64,000 nucleotides of DNA from Megascapheus bottae (lineage: Eukaryota > Chordata > Mammalia > Rodentia > Geomyidae): contig JANJXV010000013.1 of NCBI GenBank assembly GCA_024803745.1, forward strand, positions 496,001-560,000. Reading direction: 5' to 3'. The translations under genes were made by a program, and so were the position numbers. Of this stretch, positions 10,860-21,620 are shown piece by piece. The notes below the pieces were generated by a model that was given only the letters and a program-made list of their open reading frames with translations, searched no databases and was not told the DNA's origin. Position 1 is the first letter of the stretch, and the number at the start of each line of letters is the position of its first letter.

Positions 10860-12038
10860 TCAGACAGATTCTAAGCTTGAGGATTTCCCTAAAGATGCTT
10901 CCTCATCCTCATCACTACTGCTGGAATCTGAGCTGCTGCTGCTGCTCCCTTCACTCTCTTCCATACCCTCATTCAGGTTCTGTTTTGAGTCCTGTGAGCC
11001 ACCATAATTAATCGGAGTAGTCTCCGACCAATCAAGTCCTGGAGCCCGAGATACGTAATCTTCTTCCAGCCAATCACTGGAATCTTTGCCTGGTGATCTC
11101 TGCATATCTGGTCGTATGAACTTGGGGTTGGAATTTCCTATCATGCTCAAGTTCTTCCTCTTACCATAGGTTGCTTCTGCCTCTCTGTAAGCTGTATATT
11201 CTTTAGGTGACAATGTCTTGAGCCAGAGATCCAAGTCCACCCTGTACTGTTTTTGCTGCATCTCAGCTAGGTTCTTATAATGTTCCTTCAGACTCTGTGG
11301 AACTCGCTGCCAACGTCTGCTGATTTCTACCATGCGCTCTCGTGGGGGCAAGTGCTGAAATTCGCTGCTGGACCAGGAATCTTGGTGAAATTTGTGATAG
11401 GCATTCATGGGGGGTTTCATGGGTTCTCCATGAAATTTCACCTCCACAGAAAATTCCTCTGCTTTGGGAGGAAGCCTGGTGATCTTGGAAACATTTGAGG
11501 TCTTATAAACCTGTACTAGGTCAGGGTGGTCTTCCCTGAACCGGGCCAGCTTTTCTTTAAACTCCTGTTTCTCCTTCTGGAAATCCTGAATGTATGCCTG
11601 CTTTATATGCTCTGGAAGCTGCTTGTATTTCTTGGATAGGACCTTAGCCAGCTCCTGGTTGCTCATCTTAGGGTACCTTTGAGAGTACTTGGCCCACTTC
11701 TCCTTGTAAAAGCGGATGTAGGCAGTCAGTGGCCTTTTGGGGAAATCTGGATGTTTTTCATATTTCTTGTTTCTGTTAGGATTCTGAATATGTTCTTTGG
11801 CTTCTTGGACTAAATCTGTCAGTGTGCGGTACTTCCTCAATTTGTTGGAAATCTCCAACCATTTGAGTTTGCACATTTCTCCAGAAAAATGTTTGAAAGC
11901 TACTTTCTCCCAGTCCAGACATGACTGGGTTTTTTTGAATGTTAGGTTGTCATCAAATGGAAGATACTTCTCCATGTGATCCAGCAGCATCAAGGTGTCT
12001 TTTTTGGACCAGTAGCCTGGGCTTTGAAGTGATGCCAT
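10860..12038 (-). CDS. UBTFL1: UBTFL1, intronless UBTF-derived HMG-box protein
   Basis: This is an intact 392-codon open frame whose product follows UBTF (the RNA polymerase I factor UBF). Residues 1-95 match the UBTF N-terminal dimerisation region (LDWEKVAFKHFSGEMCKLKW). HMG box 1 spans about 96-170 (HPDFPKRPLTAYIRF through FKEKLARFREDHP). A second box at about 203-275 (GEPMKPPMNAYHKFH through RRWQRVPQ) matches UBTF box 3, so box 2 is missing. The tail, residues 360-380, is a Ser/Asp/Glu acidic run. The length is close to human UBTFL1 (about 393). The first ATG starts the UBTF-like homology. In mouse this gene (Ubtfl1/HMGPI) acts in the preimplantation embryo nucleus; the same role here is inferred. 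The lack of introns fits origin by retroposition, and the absence of stops over 1.2 kb argues for selection. Confidence 0.93.
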   Translation of the reverse strand: MASLQSPGYWSKKDTLMLLDHMEKYLPFDDNLTFKKTQSCLDWEKVAFKHFSGEMCKLKWLEISNKLRKYRTLTDLVQEAKEHIQNPNRNKKYEKHPDFPKRPLTAYIRFYKEKWAKYSQRYPKMSNQELAKVLSKKYKQLPEHIKQAYIQDFQKEKQEFKEKLARFREDHPDLVQVYKTSNVSKITRLPPKAEEFSVEVKFHGEPMKPPMNAYHKFHQDSWSSSEFQHLPPRERMVEISRRWQRVPQSLKEHYKNLAEMQQKQYRVDLDLWLKTLSPKEYTAYREAEATYGKRKNLSMIGNSNPKFIRPDMQRSPGKDSSDWLEEDYVSRAPGLDWSETTPINYGGSQDSKQNLNEGMEESEGSSSSSSDSSSSDEDEEASLGKSSSLESV

Positions 12039-12174
12039 TTCCAGGTTGAGGGTTGATTCACTGATGCTCTCTCAAGTATACGAATACTTCAAGAGGCTCT
12101 CAAACTTCGTCACTTTCTGTACTCAGCGGAAGACTCATTGATTCAAGTGCTGTGGTTTATGTGATTCTGAATAT
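12039..12174 (-). other. UBTFL1: Probable UBTFL1 5' UTR with splice acceptor at its upstream edge
   Basis: Immediately upstream of the UBTFL1 ATG the minus strand reads CTTTCTCTTTTTCCTCAG then ATATTCAG, a strong pyrimidine tract plus AG at 12175-12176. If used, the coding exon would start at 12174 and a non-coding first exon would lie further right. This is an inference; no transcript data were available. Confidence 0.4.
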
Positions 12175-12357
12175 CTGAGGAAAAAGAGAAAGTTACTTTC
12201 CTTCATTGGGATAATAGAAAAAAAATCCCATCTCTTACAAAGTGTCTTAACCCTATTGCAGGCTCCTTCCACAAAATCCTAGTAGAACCTACCTACCTTA
12301 AGTACTATTACACTGTCAGCCTCTCACTCAAAATTTACAAAGAATAAAAGTCCCACT

Positions 12358-12588
12358 AGAAAACGGGAAGTGCGCTTGGCTGTAGCTTGGCTCCACCAGT
12401 AGAGCTGTAGGCTTGAGGTGGAGAGTTCAGAGACAACACCCAGGCCTAGGGGTAGGGTGGTAGCCTTGAGCTGACGAGCTCAGGGTCAGCATCCAGGCCC
12501 AGAGTTCAAGGCTCATAACCCACCCCCCCAAAAAAAAACCCCCAAAACTAAGGGATAACACCTAGGCCTTAAGTTCAAGCCCAGGATC

Positions 12589-12642
<54 letters not shown>
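12358..12642 (+). repeat. Family B SINE tail with internal duplication plus (AC)n
   Basis: The tRNA-like tail segment occurs twice (around 12400 and 12455), then a further ttaagttcaagcccagg end and an (AC)n microsatellite at 12590-12642. Confidence 0.8.
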
Positions 12643-12645
<3 letters not shown>

Positions 12646-12704
12646 CCTGGGGACAGAGACTTAGTAGAATTAAAAAAAGAGAAATGAGTAAAGTGGACAC
12701 TTGC

Positions 12705-13280
12705 TGCAGGCAGGCACTGATGATTCAATGTGTAATCCTCACTACAGAGGAAGATGAGATCTCAGGATTAGGGTCCAAAGCCATCCCAGGCAAGACGTCC
12801 TTAAGATCTTTATCTCCGATTAACTGGAAAAGGCCAGAAGTGGAGCTATGGCTTCTGTGGAAGAGCATCAGCCTTGAAGAAAAATAAAAACTAAAAGAGA
12901 AAATCCGGGTCCTGGCTTTAAGCCACAGTATTAGCACAAAAACAAATAGAAGACTTTCACTTTGTGAAGCTAATGATATCCAGACCTAACTATACCACTA
13001 GGCCAAACTGCCAGCCCCTGAAATGTGTACATTCTAAGTTAAGTAACAATCAGTGCTGGTGCTTCACATCTGTAATACTAGCTATACATGAGGATAAGAT
13101 ATGTGAATTGTGTTCAAAGCCAACCCATGCAGGAAAGTCCTTGAGATTCTATCTCTACTTAACCACCAGAGAAAAGGACGTGATGCTGTGGCTTAAAGTG
13201 GTAGAGAAGTAGCCTTGAATGAAAAAAACTCAAGGATAGCTCCTAGGCTCTAAGTTTAAGCCCCAGGACAAAAATCAAGA
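12705..13280 (+). repeat. Two old family B SINEs
   Basis: Diverged plus-strand copies at 12705-12930 and 13047-13280. The heads still read tgtaatcctcactaca and tgtaatactagctatac. The region 13281-13750 that follows holds no recognised feature. Confidence 0.65.
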
Positions 13281-13760
13281 AACCCCATAACAATTAGTGT
13301 CATCTAATTCATTGGGCATTTTACGGCGCTTGGCAGTATCAACAATTTCGACCGTCATCCAAAGTTAATGCAAAACCCCTCTGGATCCTGGTACATAAAT
13401 GAGTTCATAGGCCTCATCACTGGATCCTAGATCAATATTCAGCACTTTAAAGAAGTGATGAAACTCCCAGTGTAGAGTACATTTGCACAATCATTATCAT
13501 CAAATTAGGTTTAAATCTATGTCAGAAAAAAAAACAAATGGCATTAAAACTAACTTCCATAAATTTATAATCTAGGCATAGAAGTCATACATTATTAAAT
13601 ATGTAATAATTGAAATATGATAGATTAATGGGAAAACTCAAATAGTGTAATTCCTTAGAAAGGTAAGTCAGTAAGAAGCAGGTACTATGAAAGGGTGGGG
13701 TCAAGGGGAAAGGTGTAGACAAATGAACAAAAGAGGGGGAGAAGGTAATCAAGAATGTGC

Positions 13761-14422
13761 TGGACTATTCACCATAGCAAAGATATGGAACCAACCTAGA
13801 TGTCCCTCAGTTGATGAGTGGATCAACAAGTTGTGGTATTTGTACACAATGGAATTCTATGCTGCTGTCAGAAAGAATGACATCGCCCCATTTGTTAGGA
13901 AATGGAAAGACTTAGAAAAAATCCTATTAAGTGAAGTAAGCCAGACTCAAAGGAACTTAGGCTCAATGGTTTCCCTCATTTGTCATAATCAGTAGAAACC
14001 TTGGGCTCTACTAGCAGAGATTTGCAATAGAGCAAAATCTTGATACATAAGGACATATAATGTGAAGCTAATTGAAAGGACCTCCAGGATATTGAAACAA
14101 AAGCCATATAATGAATGATTGTTGTCCTTAATGTACTATGTTGTCTCTCACCTCCTTTGCTGTCCCTTGGTTATCTCATATTGGTATAGTATCTCACTTT
14201 GTTATCTGATATATTGAATTTATTTGTATTTGGATATTTGAAATTTGATAGGGAAGGGGGGAAAACCAAGACGGGTGGGGGATTTGGGGGGGGGAGGGAA
14301 ATGGGTACCAAGACATATGAAAGGGTATCGATGTATGTGAATTAATGCACCTTCTATCTGGCAAATATCATGTAACCCTTTTACTAATTACAATAAAAAA
14401 ATTTAATAAAAAAAAGAAAAAA
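13761..14422 (+). mobile_element. 5'-truncated L1 insertion with target duplication
   Basis: Encodes the last about 70 residues of L1 ORF2 (TMEFYAAVRKNDIAPF, EVSQTQRNLGSM), then a G-rich 3' UTR and an AATAAA/poly-A tail. It is flanked by aagaatgtgc at 13751-13760 and 14423-14432. The 102-codon frame starting upstream at 13687 is flanking DNA read into L1 ORF2, not a gene. Confidence 0.9.
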
Positions 14423-14430
14423 AAGAATGT

Positions 14431-14878
14431 GCCTGGGCCTGGTGGCTCTCGCTTGCATTCTTAGCTACTCAGGAGGCTGAGATCTGAGGATCGCAGTTCA
14501 AAGCCAGCCTGTGCACTAAAAAAAGTCCATGAGGGGACCGGGAGTTTGGCCTAGGGGTAGAATGCTTGCCTGGCATGCACAAAGACTGGGGTTCGATTCC
14601 TCAGTACCACATACATAGCCAGAAGTGGTGCTATGGCTCAAGTGGTAGAGCTCTAGCCTTGAGAAAACCCAAGGATAGTGCTCAGGCTTCGAGCCCAAGC
14701 CCAGGATTGGCAAAAAAAAAAAAAATCCATGAGATTTTTACCTCCAATTAAGCACCATAAAACTAGAAGTGGCCCTGTGATTCAAGGTGGTTCAAGTGGT
14801 AGAGCAATAGCCTTGAGCTGAAGAGCTGAGAGACTGCCCAGGCCCAGAGTTCAAGTCCCATGATTGACAAAAAAAAAA
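14431..14878 (+). repeat. Family B SINE split by a family A SINE
   Basis: The B head runs to about 14533. Family A occupies about 14536-14723 in the same orientation. The B remainder follows from 14724. The junctions share aaagtccatgag and aaatccatgag, the target duplication. Confidence 0.8.
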
Positions 14879-15029
14879 TCAAGAATGTACACCCTACAAA
14901 GTTAAGACTGTGTATCCTACAAAGTTGAGAAAAGTGAGGGAAGGAATGGGTAGGAAGGATGGGTGATTATGCTGAAAGGGTTGACACTGACATTGATCAA
15001 GATACACTGCATTCATAACTGCTTTGTTA

Positions 15030-15321
15030 AGCATTTATGACTCACGCCTGTAATCCTAGCTACTCAGGAGGCTGAGATCTGAGGATTAAGGTTCAAAGCC
15101 AGCCCAGGCACAAAAAGGGCCCAAGACGCTTATCTCCAATTAACCTCTAGGAACTGGGAAGTGGGGCTTGGCTCAAGGGGTAGGGTGGTATCCTTGAGCT
15201 GAAGAGCTCAGGGACAATGCCCAGGCCCAGGGGTAGGGTGGTAGCTTTGAGCTGAAGAGCTCAGGGACAATGCCCAGGCAGAGATCAAGCACCATGACTC
15301 ACAACCGCCCCCCCAAAAAAA
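15030..15321 (+). repeat. Family B SINE with two copies of a 52-bp tail unit
   Basis: The segment ggggtagggtggta through gctcagggacaatgcccagg occurs twice in tandem (about 15178 and 15231), making the element longer than normal. Confidence 0.85.
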
Positions 15322-15452
15322 CTTTGTTAAATGACAACTGCCTTGTACAGCTACTTAAAGATAATTTAAAAATTATAGAAGAAAACCCAAAAAGGAAAAA
15401 AAAGTCAGAAACCAATGACAGAGATTAAAATTCTGTAACTCAAGAGTAAACT

Positions 15453-16095
15453 GAAGCTGGGCATGGTGACTCTCACCTGTAATCCTAGCTACCCAAGGAG
15501 GCTGAGATCTGAGGATCTGGATTCAAAGCAAGCCCAGCACTAAAGACAATGAGACTCTTACCTAGAAAATGGGAAGTGGTGCTGTGGCTACAGGGGCTGG
15601 GGTGGCAGTCTTGAGCTGAAGAGCTCAGGGACAGTGCCCATGACCCACAAAAAATAAATAACAAACTGAAAATAATCATATGATTTTCATTAACCAGGGA
15701 GAGTACAACTATTTATAAAAGTCTGCAGCCTTCTGACAACTGAAGAGAAACAGAAGCAGACCCATGGGTTCATCTTCCTCCATATCATATGTAGTTTCAT
15801 TTGGAATAGTTTATGATTGAAATACTGGAAGATGTTATAACAAGCTTACTTGCATAAGGTGATTGTTCGAAAATCCCTTTGTAAATAGGAAATAATTCTT
15901 TTTTTTTGCCAGTTCTGGGCTTGAGCTCAGGGCCTGAGCACTGTCCTTGGACTTTCTCAAGGCTAGAGCTCTACCACTTGAGCCTCAGCACCACTTCCGG
16001 CTTTTTTCTATGTATGTGGTACCAAGGAATCGAACCTGGGTCTTCATGCATGCTAGGCAAGCACTTTAACCACTAGGCCAAACTCCCAGCCCAGG
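15453..16095. repeat. Family B (plus) and family A (minus) SINEs
   Basis: B plus 15453-15662 and A minus 15898-16095. Between them is unassigned AT-rich DNA. Confidence 0.75.
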
Positions 16096-16229
16096 AAATA
16101 ATTCTTATTCCTGTTTCTCCACCTCATTCCACCATTTCATGGATGTAACCTACATTTAATCTTTCTCCCAACCTACACCTGTGTTTGTCTAATGTCTCTT
16201 AAAATTGATTAGTTTTATTTTTTATTTTA

Positions 16230-16610
16230 TTTTTATTTTTGTGGGTCATGGGGCCCACAAAACTTGGGCCTGGGCACTGTCCCTTAGCTCTTCAGCTCAA
16301 GGAACCACCCTACCCCTGGGCCTGGGTGTTGTCCCTGAGCTCTTCAGCTCAAGGTTACACCCTACCCATGGGCCTGGGCATTGTCCCTGAGCTCTTCAGC
16401 TTAAGGCTACCACCCTACCCTTGAGCCAAGCTCCGCTGGTCTCGATAATTTTTTTAAAATTATTTAAACTTTTTAAATAAAATTTTATTCTCAAAACTTT
16501 ATAGTTTTTTCTATAGTGATTAATTGGAGATAAGAGTCTCACTGTCTAGTGCCCAGGCTGGCTTTGAACCTTGATCCTCAGATCTCAGCCTCCTGAGAAG
16601 CTAGCCCAGC
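16230..16610 (-). repeat. Family B SINE with three copies of the 52-bp tail unit
   Basis: The unit starting at gcctgggcactgtccc repeats at about 16267, 16320 and 16372. An AT-rich patch (about 16445-16505) separates these from the B1-like head ending at 16605. Confidence 0.85.
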
Positions 16611-16682
16611 TTATTTATTTTAGGATTTATTTTGACTACCATTGGTCTTCCAATGCTTGATACTAGAAACAACAGAAATGGA

Positions 16683-16868
16683 GGCTTGGTGCTGAAACAC
16701 ATGCCTGTACTTAGAAGGCTGAAAGCTGAGGATTATGGTTCAATGCCATGAGGCTCTCATTGCCAATAAACTACTAACAAGCCAAAAGGGGCACAAGTGC
16801 ATGTTTTGAGCAAAAAGAAGCTCAAAGGCAGTGTGAAGGACCGAGATCAAGCCCCAGGACCAGTGAAA
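16683..16868 (+). repeat. Old family B SINE
   Basis: Diverged copy with head cacatgcctgtacttagaag and end atcaagccccaggacc. Confidence 0.6.
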
Positions 16869-16899
16869 GGTCTGACGGTAGAACACGGGCCTAGCAAAG

Positions 16900-17524
16900 A
16901 GGAAACTTTCGCTTTGAGCTCATCTATCACACACACAAAGAACAAAATAAATGAACTTGTGTTTCTTAATCACTTCAAATCTCCAGAGTAATTTTCTTTC
17001 TATTTTTAAATGGTGGCTCCTTTCGTCATAGTAAGTAGTAATAAGCAAAAGAAGTGGAGAAATTTGGGGTTCTCCTTTTTTACACTAGAGAGCTACAATG
17101 CATGGAACTACGACCCGTTATCCTATTTGAGGAGTCTCCCTATCGATCAAATACTTCATGAACTTCCTCCTCCAAGTTCCTCTCATCTACCTGAATACTA
17201 ATTTGTAGACTGAGTTCTCAGAATACAGCAACAGCACTTTCACATCAAAGGTTTCCATAAAAATCTACATGTTATGCTTTTACATTGATGTGCACAGAAG
17301 ACAAACTATGGAAAATATCACAAGCACTTCAATGGCTTCGAGATTAACCTTAGAGAGAAACCTACAAAGAAGACGGAGTAAAATCGACAGGAAGCATTCA
17401 CGTAATGAAAACCACGCGGAAATTACGTACGTGGTAGGTGCCGGCGGCACATTACACAGCAGGAAAACTGCGGACTTCCTTGGAAAAAGAACAAGTGGCT
17501 GGAAATGGAGAAAGGAGCCGGGGC
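16900..17524. other. Single-copy-looking DNA upstream of the CpG-rich block
   Basis: No SINE, L1 or LTR was recognised. CpG dinucleotides increase toward the right end. A 94-codon plus-strand frame (17269-17553) has no family resemblance and runs into the GC block, so it is not called. This is the longest apparently non-repetitive stretch near UBTFL1. Confidence 0.4.
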
Positions 17525-17559
17525 GCGCTCCGAGATTCCTCCGTACTCACTGAGTCCAG

Positions 17560-18275
17560 CGGCGGGCGCGGCTCCGCGGGCGCGGCTCGGGGCTCTGCTC
17601 CACTGGGCGGGCTCGGCGGGGCTCGGCGGGGCTCGGCGACGCTCGGCGCCGGCTCTGCACCGCTGGGCGGGCTCGGCGGGGCTCGGCGACGCTCGACGCG
17701 GACCCTGCACCGCTGGGCGGGCTCGGCGGGGCTCGGCGACGCTCGACGCGGACCCTGCACCGCTGGGCGGGCTCGGCGACGCTCCGCGCGGGCTCTGCAC
17801 CGCTGTGCGGGCTCGGCGGGGCTCGGCGGCGCTCCGCGCGGGCTCTGCACCGCTGGGCGGGCTTGGCGGAGACAGGCGGGCGGGCGGGCTCCGCGGCGTT
17901 CCACGTGGGCTCTGCCTGCACTGGCGGGCGGGCTCGGCGACGCTCGACGTGGGCCCTGCACCGCTGGGCGGGCTCGGCGGGGCTCGGCGGCGTTCCGCGC
18001 GGGCTCTGCACCGCTGGGCGGGCTCGGCGGCGCTGGCTCCGTTCGACGCGGACCCTGCACCGCTGGGCGGGCTCGGCGGGGCTCGGCGGGGCTCGGCGAC
18101 GCTCGGCGCCGGCTCTGCACCGCTGGGCGGGCTCGGCGGGGCTCAGCGGGTCTAGGCGGCGTTCCGCGCGGGCTCTGCACCGCTGGGCGGGCTCGGCGGG
18201 GCTCGGCGACGCTCGACGCGGACCCTGCACCGCTGGGCGGGCTCGGCGGGGCTCGGCGACGCTCGACGCAGGCTC
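17560..18275. repeat. GC-rich minisatellite, about 50-bp units on a 10-bp sub-period
   Basis: The landmark ctgcaccgctgggcgg recurs at about 17655, 17705, 17755, 17845, 17956, 18006, 18055, 18115, 18175 and 18225, with a one-base variant at 17795. Spacings are 50, 50, 40, 50, 111, 50, 49, 60, 60 and 50, so units gain or lose about 10 bases. Each unit is built from decamers close to gggctcggcg or acgctcgacg. The long open frames on both strands across it (up to 332 codons) follow from GC richness without stop triplets. Confidence 0.93.
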
Positions 18276-18504
18276 CGCTCTGGTGGCCGCCTCCCAGCCG
18301 AAAAGTGCCTGCACACCCGCCCGGCACACACGCCCTGCACACCCGCCCGGCACGCCCAGCACACACAGCCAATCAGCTGCTCCCCGCCTACGGCCGCGGA
18401 CCTGGCTGTTATGAGGAGAAAGGAGAACTCGAGTGAGAAGCGCGGTCAGGCTTGAGCGCCGCGGCGGAGGCCTCCAAAGTCACTTTAGATGGCGCCCGGC
18501 GCGT

Positions 18505-18700
18505 GGCTGCAACCCAAGTTGCTGGGCGGCCGAACTCGCAGGCCCCCGGTTCGAAGCCAGCCCCAGCTGGAAATGACGCGAGATCCACCTCCAGCGCAGC
18601 GCCGCCCCGCCCCGCCCCCGAGGCCCGAGATGGAGCTGTGGCTCCAGCGGTGGAGCCCAGCCTAGAGCGGACCGGCTCAGGGACCCTGCCCGCATGGACG
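18505..18700 (+). repeat. Unusually GC-rich family B SINE relic
   Basis: Aligned by eye to family B: ggttcgaagccagcccc matches ggttcaaagccagcccg, gctgtggctccagcggtgga matches gctgtggctcaagtggtaga, and ggctcagggaccctgccc matches the tail. CpG sites that decayed in other copies are retained. Confidence 0.65.
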
Positions 18701-18787
18701 GGGGCGGGGGGGGGGCAGACAAGCAAAGGGAGGAAGGGGAGATGAGAGGGGAGGAGGGGAGCTGGGAGGACTGGGGGAGGGGAGGAC

Positions 18788-20010
18788 TTTGCTGAACACA
18801 CTAGCTTCAAACTTCAGCCCTTGGATCTCAGCTTCCTAAGTAATGAACACCACAGACACGAGCCACCAGCACCTGGCTATAATTATACACTGTTATTTTC
18901 TTTTTGCTTGTTTCTATCATTTCATTTTGTTTAAAGAGGGTGTATTTCTGTGATGCCTAAGCTTGCTTCCACACACACTTGGAATCTTCCTGCCTCCAAC
19001 CTCCTAGGGCTAAACTTGCCAAATTTGCCTTCTTAGTCTACTTTTTTTTTGGGGGGGGGGGCTTCAACTCCAGTGGCAATTGATTTTCCCGTGGTATTTA
19101 TAAGGCTAGCACTCTGCCACATGAGCCACAGTGCCACTTTCTGGTGGTTAACTGAAGATTGAAGATAAGAGTCTCATAGACTTTTATGCCCTTGCTGGCT
19201 TTAAACTTCCATCCTTAGATCTTAGCCTCCTGAATACAGGCGGGAGCCACCAGTGCCCAGCTATCTTAAAAATAAATAAATAAATAAACTAAAAAACTCC
19301 AGGAGTTTGGCCTGGTGGTAGAGTGCTTGCTTAGCATGCATGAAGACCTGGGTTCGACTTCCTGTACCACACACATAGAAAAAGCTGGAAGTAGTGCCAT
19401 GGCTCAAGTGGTAGAGCTCTAGCCTTGAGAAAGACCGAGGACAGCACTCAGGCTTGGAGTTCAAGCCCCAGAACTGACCCTCCCCAAATTTGATTAACAA
19501 TATCTGATATACATTTCCATTCCATTTTTTACTTTCACATAAAAGTAAATATTGAGCCTGGCTTGGTGGCTCATGCCTGTAATCTTAGATACTCAAGAGT
19601 CTGAGATCTAAGGATCTTGGTTCAAAGCCAGCCCAGACAGTAAAGACTGTGAGACTCTTATCGCCAGTTAATCACTAGAAAATGGGAAGTGGCGCTGTGG
19701 CTCAAGGGGTAGATCAGTAGCCTTCAGTTGTAGAGCTTAGGGACAAGCCCATGACCCACAAAAAAAGAAAAAAAGAAAGAAAAACAAAAACAAAAATAAT
19801 TTGCATGTATTTGTGGCTCATACCTGTAATTCTAGCTACTTAAGAAGTACGAAATTAAAAGATCCTGGTTTGAAGCTAGCTTGGGCCCGAATGTGAGATT
19901 CATACCTCCAGTTAAGCACAAAAAACCAGAAATGGAGCCATGGTTCATGTAGTAGAGCACTAGCCTTAAGCAAAAACCCTCAAGGACAGAGCCCTGGCCC
20001 TAAGTTCAAG

Positions 20011-20060
<50 letters not shown>

Positions 20061-21620
20061 TATTTGTCTGCTTAATTCCTTGATTTAGAGATGACTAATT
20101 TCACCTTTCAGAAGTTTGTCTTAGCTCTTGGTCTCATGCTCTCAGTATTTTATCCATGCCTGCCCTTAGAAGTTCAAGTGGACCTTCTAGAATTGCTCCT
20201 CTTTTCTTCCTCTTCCTTTTCCTTCTCGTTTCACCCTGCTACATCTCTATGCCCCCCATACCCCTCCTTGTCATGCCTTCTCCCTATCATCATCTTTTTT
20301 TTAAACCAGTCCTGGGCTTTAGTCCAGGGCCTGAGCACTGTCCTTGAGTTTTCTCAATGTTAGAGCTCTACCACTTGAACCACAACACACTTCTGGCTTT
20401 TTTCTATGTATGTAGTACTGAGGAATTGAACCTGGGTCTTCATGCATGTTAGGCAAGCACTCTACCACTAGGCCAAACTCCCAGCCCTTCCATTATCTTC
20501 TCCCAATCCCTCCTCAAGAAATTGTGCTTGCTAGGTTGAGCCATTTCTTCAGCCTTTTGTTCTTTTATAAATCCAACAATTGCTGAGAACTTCTCAAAAT
20601 TTTCCTGGTACTTCTATTTTTATTCTACTGAAGTTTTACTTTCTATTGGAATAGATAACTCTTTTTCCAAGCTCAGTAGCTACGAAGTCAGAAAGAAAAA
20701 AAAATAAAAGAGAGAGTAGTGTGTGTGTGTGTGTGTGTGGCGGGGTGGGGGGGTGGGCTCATAGGCTGGGCACCAGTGGCTCATGCCTGTAATCCTAGCT
20801 ACTTAGGAGACTGTGATCTGAGGATTGCAGGTCAAACCCAGCCTGGACACAAAAGTCAGTTGAGAGCATAAGATCTTTTAAAGATATAAAGCTTCTGTTG
20901 AAGCCAGGTGTGGTGGCTCATGCATGTAATCCTAGCTACTCAGAAGGCTGAAATCTGAGGATCTGGGTTCAAAGCCAGCTCAGGCACTAAAGTCTGTGAG
21001 ACTCCTATCTCCATTTAATCCCTAGAAAAGTAGGAAGTGGGTTGTGGCTTCTGGGGTAGGGCAGTAGCCTTGAGCTGAAGAGCTCAGGGACAACACCCAA
21101 GGCTAGAGTTCAAGCCCCATGGCTCACAAAAGAAAAAAAAAAGCTGCTGTTGATTCTGTTTGTCTTTTCTGATTATATGTCGTCTTTCCTCAGACAAGAT
21201 AAGACTTACTGTGCAATAACAGGCAACTTGCTAAAGTTTGACTAGCACATTATTTTTCTGGCTGCAATGAAGTAGCCTGATATTGCCTAAAATTACTATA
21301 GCAGGATTATTTTCTCCCATTACTATAAAGAATTTTTTCAGTCATCCAAAATGAAATATACTCATGGCCTGACTTAGGAAATGGTAACTCCTTTGTAAAA
21401 TTTCAATTTTTAAAGAAATCTTCCATCTGGGCCAGGTGTGTGGTCTAGTGGTAAAGTGCTTGCCTAGCATGCACAAAGCCCTGGGTTTGGTTCCTTGTTA
21501 CCACATACAGAGAAAAAAACGGAAGTGGTACTGTAGCTCAAGTGGTAGAGCGCTAGCCTTGAGAAAGCCCAAGGATAGCCCCACCCCAGGCCCTGAGTTC
21601 AAACCTCAGGACTGCCAGAA
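18788..21620. repeat. SINE cluster between the CpG block and the CYCS pseudogene
   Basis: Copies: B minus head 18788-18878; B minus 19044-19263; A plus 19297-19488; B plus 19555-19790; B plus 19803-20053, ending in (AC)n at 20013-20053; A minus 20300-20488; B plus head 20763-20868; B plus 20903-21140; A plus 21428-21620. Unassigned gaps of 300 bases or less hold no gene, apart from AT-rich 21140-21427. The 21621-22086 stretch is also unassigned. Confidence 0.75.

Larger units (their letters stand above)
17520..18790. promoter_or_regulatory. CpG-island-like block, possible promoter
   Basis: Very high GC with dense unsuppressed CpG, unlike everything else in the window. It includes the minisatellite and then ccgccccgccccgcccccg, an Sp1-type GC box run near 18600-18620. 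It lies 5.5 kb upstream of the UBTFL1 ATG on that gene's 5' side. Promoter function is inferred. Confidence 0.4.

Noticed and set aside
13687..13995. 102-codon plus-strand open frame
   Set aside because: Its start lies in flanking DNA and its C-terminal 70 residues are the end of L1 ORF2. The insertion boundary at 13761 is marked by a target duplication.
17438..18436. Open frames of 332, 306, 271, 216 and 183 codons on both strands
   Set aside because: They overlap in several frames on both strands of a GC minisatellite without stop triplets. The products are Arg/Ala/Gly/Pro repeats with no domain, and the unit length (about 50) is not a multiple of three, so the repeat cycles through frames.
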